A DNA stretch of 64,000 bases from Neotamlana nanhaiensis (lineage in GTDB: Bacteria > Bacteroidota > Bacteroidia > Flavobacteriales > Flavobacteriaceae). Within the stretch, counting starts at the first letter, position 1, and each line of letters starts with the position of its first letter. Made by a program: the position numbers and the translations under genes. Of the stretch, positions 61,307 to 64,000 are shown in pieces. The notes under the pieces were generated by a model that was given only the letters and a program-made list of their open reading frames with translations, ran no database searches and was not told the DNA's origin. The stretch lies in NCBI RefSeq assembly GCF_000943555.1, contig NZ_JTDV01000008.1, positions 124,001 through 188,000 of the forward strand, given 5' to 3'.

Positions 61307-64000
61307 TTATTTGTTTCGCATCACCTTCACATTCATTTCTTCTACTTTTTTATCGGATAGTAGAGATGGTGCACCAAATAGTAAATCGTCGCTAGTACCT
61401 GTTTTTGGGAATGCCATAACCTCACGAATGGATGTTTTCTTTTCTAAAATCATCATCAATCGGTCTACGCCCCAAGCAATACCGCCGTGTGGTGGTGCGC
61501 CATAGTGGAAGGCTTTGTACATGGTGCCAACGCTTTTAAGCATTTCCTCTTTATTGTAGCCCATGTTTTTATAAGTGGCTTCTAAAATTTCAGGTTTGTG
61601 GGCACGAACCGAGCCGCCGCCAATTTCGTAACCGTTAAGAATTAAATCGTATTGCTGCGCGATGATGCTTCCTATTTCTTCTTCCTTGCCATTCATGTGT
61701 TTTTCTATGTCGTAAACGGCTGGCATCGAGAACGGGTTGTGGGTAAAGGTCCAACGACCTTCATCGGTCTTTTCGAACATCGGGAAGTCAATTACCCAAG
61801 CAGGTCTTAATTCCTTTGGATTAATTAATTTTAGCATTTTTCCTAACTCTTGTCGAACGGCATCCAAGGCTTTATTGGCTGTGTCGTAATCGGCAGCAGA
61901 GAAAAACACTATATCGCCCACTTGAGCGATTGTAGTTTCAATTATTTTGCTGGCAATATGTTCACCTAAAAATTTAATTATTGGTGATTGTAAGTCGTTT
62001 TCGTTTACAATAATATAGGCTAAACCACCCAAACCATGTTGTTGGGCAAGTGTGGTTAGTTTTTCAATTTGTCCTTTTGATAGACGCTTTTTACCTTGTT
62101 CTTCAGCTGAAACTTTTATGCATTTCACAATACCGCCATCTTCAATAGGTTTGCTAAATACTTGGAATGTGGTGTCTTTAACAATATTGGTAATGTCTTG
62201 AAGTTTTAAACCAAAGCGTAAATCTGGACGGTCACAACCGTAAGAATCCATCGCTTCTTTATAGGTTAACACTTCAAACGGACGTAAAATCCATTTTTTG
62301 CCATATATTTTGGTGACAATCGTGTTAAACATTTTGGTGTTTAAATCTATAATTTGCTGCATGCTGGCGTAAGCCATTTCAATATCGAGCTGTGTAAATT
62401 CTGGTTGGCGATCACCACGAGAATCTTCGTCTCTAAAACAACGGGCTAACTGAAAATACTTTTCGTAACCACTCACCATTAGCATTTGCTTAAATTGTTG
62501 TGGCGCTTGCGGTAAGGTGTAAAATGCTCCGGCTTGTTTACGCGATGGTACAATAAATTCGCGCGCACCTTCATCGGTTCCTGCGCTTAAAATTGGTGTT
62601 TCAATTTCAAGGAAGTCTTCCTCGTCTAAAATGTCGCGTAATAGTTTTATAACCTTGTGGCGGTTAACAATAGTACGACGCACATCGTTATTTCTATGAT
62701 CTAAAAATTTATATTGAAAACGCACATTTTCGTTCGATTTTGTAGCGCGTTTTATCTCAAAAGGCAGTGTTCTAGATAGGTTTAAAATATCTAAATCACT
62801 CGCTTCTAACTCAATTTTACCTGTGCGTAAACTTGGGTTGTAATCGTCTTCTTTACGCTGTACAATGTTACCCGAAACTGTAATTACCGATTCTGGTTTC
62901 AGTTTTACTAAATCGTCTAAATTAGCAAACGATTCGCGACTTAAACGCACTTGGAAAATCTCGGTGCTAGAATCGCGTAAATCTATAAATATTAATTCAC
63001 CATGATCACGAACACTCGATACCCAACCTGCAAACGTAACTTTGGTATTTATACTTTCGTTGTCAATATCGGTGATTAAATGCGTACGGTATTCATCTTT
63101 TATTACAAGCGGAATTTCGGGTAATATTTCTTCTTGTTGTTTGTTTGTTTTATTGGCTTCGACTGCGCTCAGCTTGACACTATTTGTGCTTCCGTCTTCA
63201 GTCTTCGTGCTTCCGTCAGCATTACCTGCTAACTGCTTTAAAATACCCTCACGAATTACTTTACCCGAAGCGCCTTTGCCAATAATACCAATAACTTTAC
63301 CTACTAAAATACCTGCTTTTCCTTGGTTTCCAGATGTAATATCGCTTGCAATAGCATCGTTTTCGCTGATGACTTTAGCAATGGCGTCTTGAATTTTTTC
63401 TTCGGAAATGGTATTCGCTTCAAAATAAGATTGGTAATCGAATTTAGCATCGTCTAACAACGATTTTATAGCGTTTTGAGCTAAAACTGGCGTTACTTTT
63501 TCCGCTTTAAATAGACTGAAAATTTCAATGAAATCCTGAATGTTTTCAATCTTGCTGTAATCTTCTGCTTTTACATTGTTAGTTAATGTTTTGGCAACAA
63601 ATGACGGGTCTTGAAGCGCATTGTTTATAGTAACAAAGGTTTCTGAACGTAAACTATCAGCTGTAAAAAACTTGGCATCTTGTGGTAAAACACCGCCGCC
63701 AATTAAAATAGATTCTACGGCAAATGGTAAAGCGCTTAAATCGACATCGATACTCTCGATAACCGATTTTATATTTACAAAAGGTAAATCGGGCTCCGAA
63801 ATAAATCGGTAATCGGCCTCATATTCCTTTTTACGCATGGTTTTGGTTTGCTTTAAATCGGCATCAAAAAGTACGGTGGTTTGGTCTGGCCTAAACGCAT
63901 TGTTTTCGATGTAATAGTTAAGCTGTTTTTCAACTTCTTCCTTTAAAGCGTCAACCATAAACTTAAACGAGTTTAAGTTTTTTATTTCGGTTCTTGGGTT
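61307..64000 (-). CDS. GatB - aspartyl-tRNA synthetase fusion (5' end outside the window)
   Basis: One open frame runs from beyond the right edge to 61307. Fourteen codons lie upstream of an internal Met at 63958 and continue the GatB motif (RTEIKNLNSFKF). Numbered from that Met, residues 1-245 are the C-terminal half of GatB (MRKKEYEADYRF near 41, the YqeY-like tail with AGILVGKVIGI near 215). Residues 246-285 are a linker of repeat origin. Residues 288-883 are a complete bacterial AspRS: OB fold with RDHGELIFIDLRD, QAPQQFKQ, motif 2 FRDEDSRGDRQPEFTQ (508-523), a GAD insert (about 580-690) and motif 3 GVDRLMM. The His in RDHG is the type reported for non-discriminating AspRS. Reading: an enzyme that mischarges tRNA(Asn) joined to the subunit that amidates it. 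Confidence 0.88.
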   Translation of the reverse strand, partial: NPRTEIKNLNSFKFMVDALKEEVEKQLNYYIENNAFRPDQTTVLFDADLKQTKTMRKKEYEADYRFISEPDLPFVNIKSVIESIDVDLSALPFAVESILIGGGVLPQDAKFFTADSLRSETFVTINNALQDPSFVAKTLTNNVKAEDYSKIENIQDFIEIFSLFKAEKVTPVLAQNAIKSLLDDAKFDYQSYFEANTISEEKIQDAIAKVISENDAIASDITSGNQGKAGILVGKVIGIIGKGASGKVIREGILKQLAGNADGSTKTEDGSTNSVKLSAVEANKTNKQQEEILPEIPLVIKDEYRTHLITDIDNESINTKVTFAGWVSSVRDHGELIFIDLRDSSTEIFQVRLSRESFANLDDLVKLKPESVITVSGNIVQRKEDDYNPSLRTGKIELEASDLDILNLSRTLPFEIKRATKSNENVRFQYKFLDHRNNDVRRTIVNRHKVIKLLRDILDEEDFLEIETPILSAGTDEGAREFIVPSRKQAGAFYTLPQAPQQFKQMLMVSGYEKYFQLARCFRDEDSRGDRQPEFTQLDIEMAYASMQQIIDLNTKMFNTIVTKIYGKKWILRPFEVLTYKEAMDSYGCDRPDLRFGLKLQDITNIVKDTTFQVFSKPIEDGGIVKCIKVSAEEQGKKRLSKGQIEKLTTLAQQHGLGGLAYIIVNENDLQSPIIKFLGEHIASKIIETTIAQVGDIVFFSAADYDTANKALDAVRQELGKMLKLINPKELRPAWVIDFPMFEKTDEGRWTFTHNPFSMPAVYDIEKHMNGKEEEIGSIIAQQYDLILNGYEIGGGSVRAHKPEILEATYKNMGYNKEEMLKSVGTMYKAFHYGAPPHGGIAWGVDRLMMILEKKTSIREVMAFPKTGTSDDLLFGAPSLLSDKKVEEMNVKVMRNK
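63155..63179 (-). repeat. Family A repeat embedded in the coding linker of the gatB-aspS fusion
   Basis: On the minus strand the bases read TGTCAAGCTGAGCGCAGTC then GAAGCC. The first 24 agree at all but one position with the intergenic element at 32628-32651. Here it is translated as SVKLSAVEA (residues 260-268). Just upstream, GACGGAAGCAC occurs twice at a 21-base period, giving DGST twice. Confidence 0.85.

Noticed and set aside
63042-63392. A 116-codon plus-strand frame with a signal-like start opposite the GatB-AspRS linker.
   Set aside because: It is the antisense of conserved GatB sequence and the repeat-derived linker; hydrophobicity comes from the complementary codons.

Overview
The window is a chromosomal segment of a marine-type member of the Flavobacteriaceae (Bacteroidetes). 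The evidence is the low GC content, a gliding-motility ABC ATPase (GldA), a methionine synthase split over two genes, a FecI/FecR/TonB-receptor unit with an STN domain, DAHP synthase fused to chorismate mutase, many secreted proteins with Bacteroidetes-style signal peptides, and a recurrent upstream TAnnTTTG box, the -7 element of the Bacteroidetes primary sigma factor. No rRNA, tRNA, CRISPR array, prophage or transposase was recognised. Most of the segment is housekeeping DNA.

Layout. 1-17.2 kb: sulfur assimilation and methionine synthesis. A truncated trans-sulfuration enzyme, a PhzF protein and an Rrf2 regulator are followed by a palindrome-controlled run of PAPS reductase, sulfite reductase, SUMT, precorrin-2 dehydrogenase/ferrochelatase and ferredoxin-NADP reductase. 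These supply sulfide together with the siroheme and electrons needed to make it. CysE, CysM and a lipoprotein phosphoesterase follow. A SAM-I riboswitch then precedes the two methionine synthase genes, two small unknown genes and metF. A PagL-like lipid A deacylase and a DUF2807 lipoprotein end this part. ATP sulfurylase and APS kinase are not in the window. 17.2-21.5 kb (minus): ackA-pta and gldA. 21.6-25.9 kb: pheA, an aminotransferase, tyrA and DAHP synthase-chorismate mutase behind a Phe/Tyr-rich leader peptide and an intrinsic terminator, that is, an attenuator. 26-37.5 kb: rsgA, dtd, two DUF3857 proteins, a MazG-like protein, aroA, queA, rlmN and a polyprenyl synthase. 37.5-44.5 kb: an AraC regulator with an NTF2-like gene, ctlX, a TPR histidine kinase and argS. 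44.5-50.4 kb: sigma factor, FecR and TonB receptor on the minus strand, facing a divergent multi-repeat lipoprotein of unknown function. 50.6-61.1 kb: ffh, a four-helix-bundle gene, folD, rluF, an alpha/beta hydrolase, a cupin, a YitT protein, a HerA-like ATPase, queE and secreted proteins.

The most unusual object is at the right edge. A single uninterrupted minus-strand frame encodes the C-terminal half of GatB (the Asp/Glu-tRNA amidotransferase subunit) followed by a whole aspartyl-tRNA synthetase. The synthetase carries a His at a position associated with non-discriminating AspRS. The product would therefore join the enzyme that makes Asp-tRNA(Asn) to the enzyme that amidates it. The linker contains a translated copy of a short intergenic repeat that is also present at 32.6 kb. 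At least three families of small palindromic repeats are scattered through the intergenic regions, one copy lying between the SAM riboswitch and metH.
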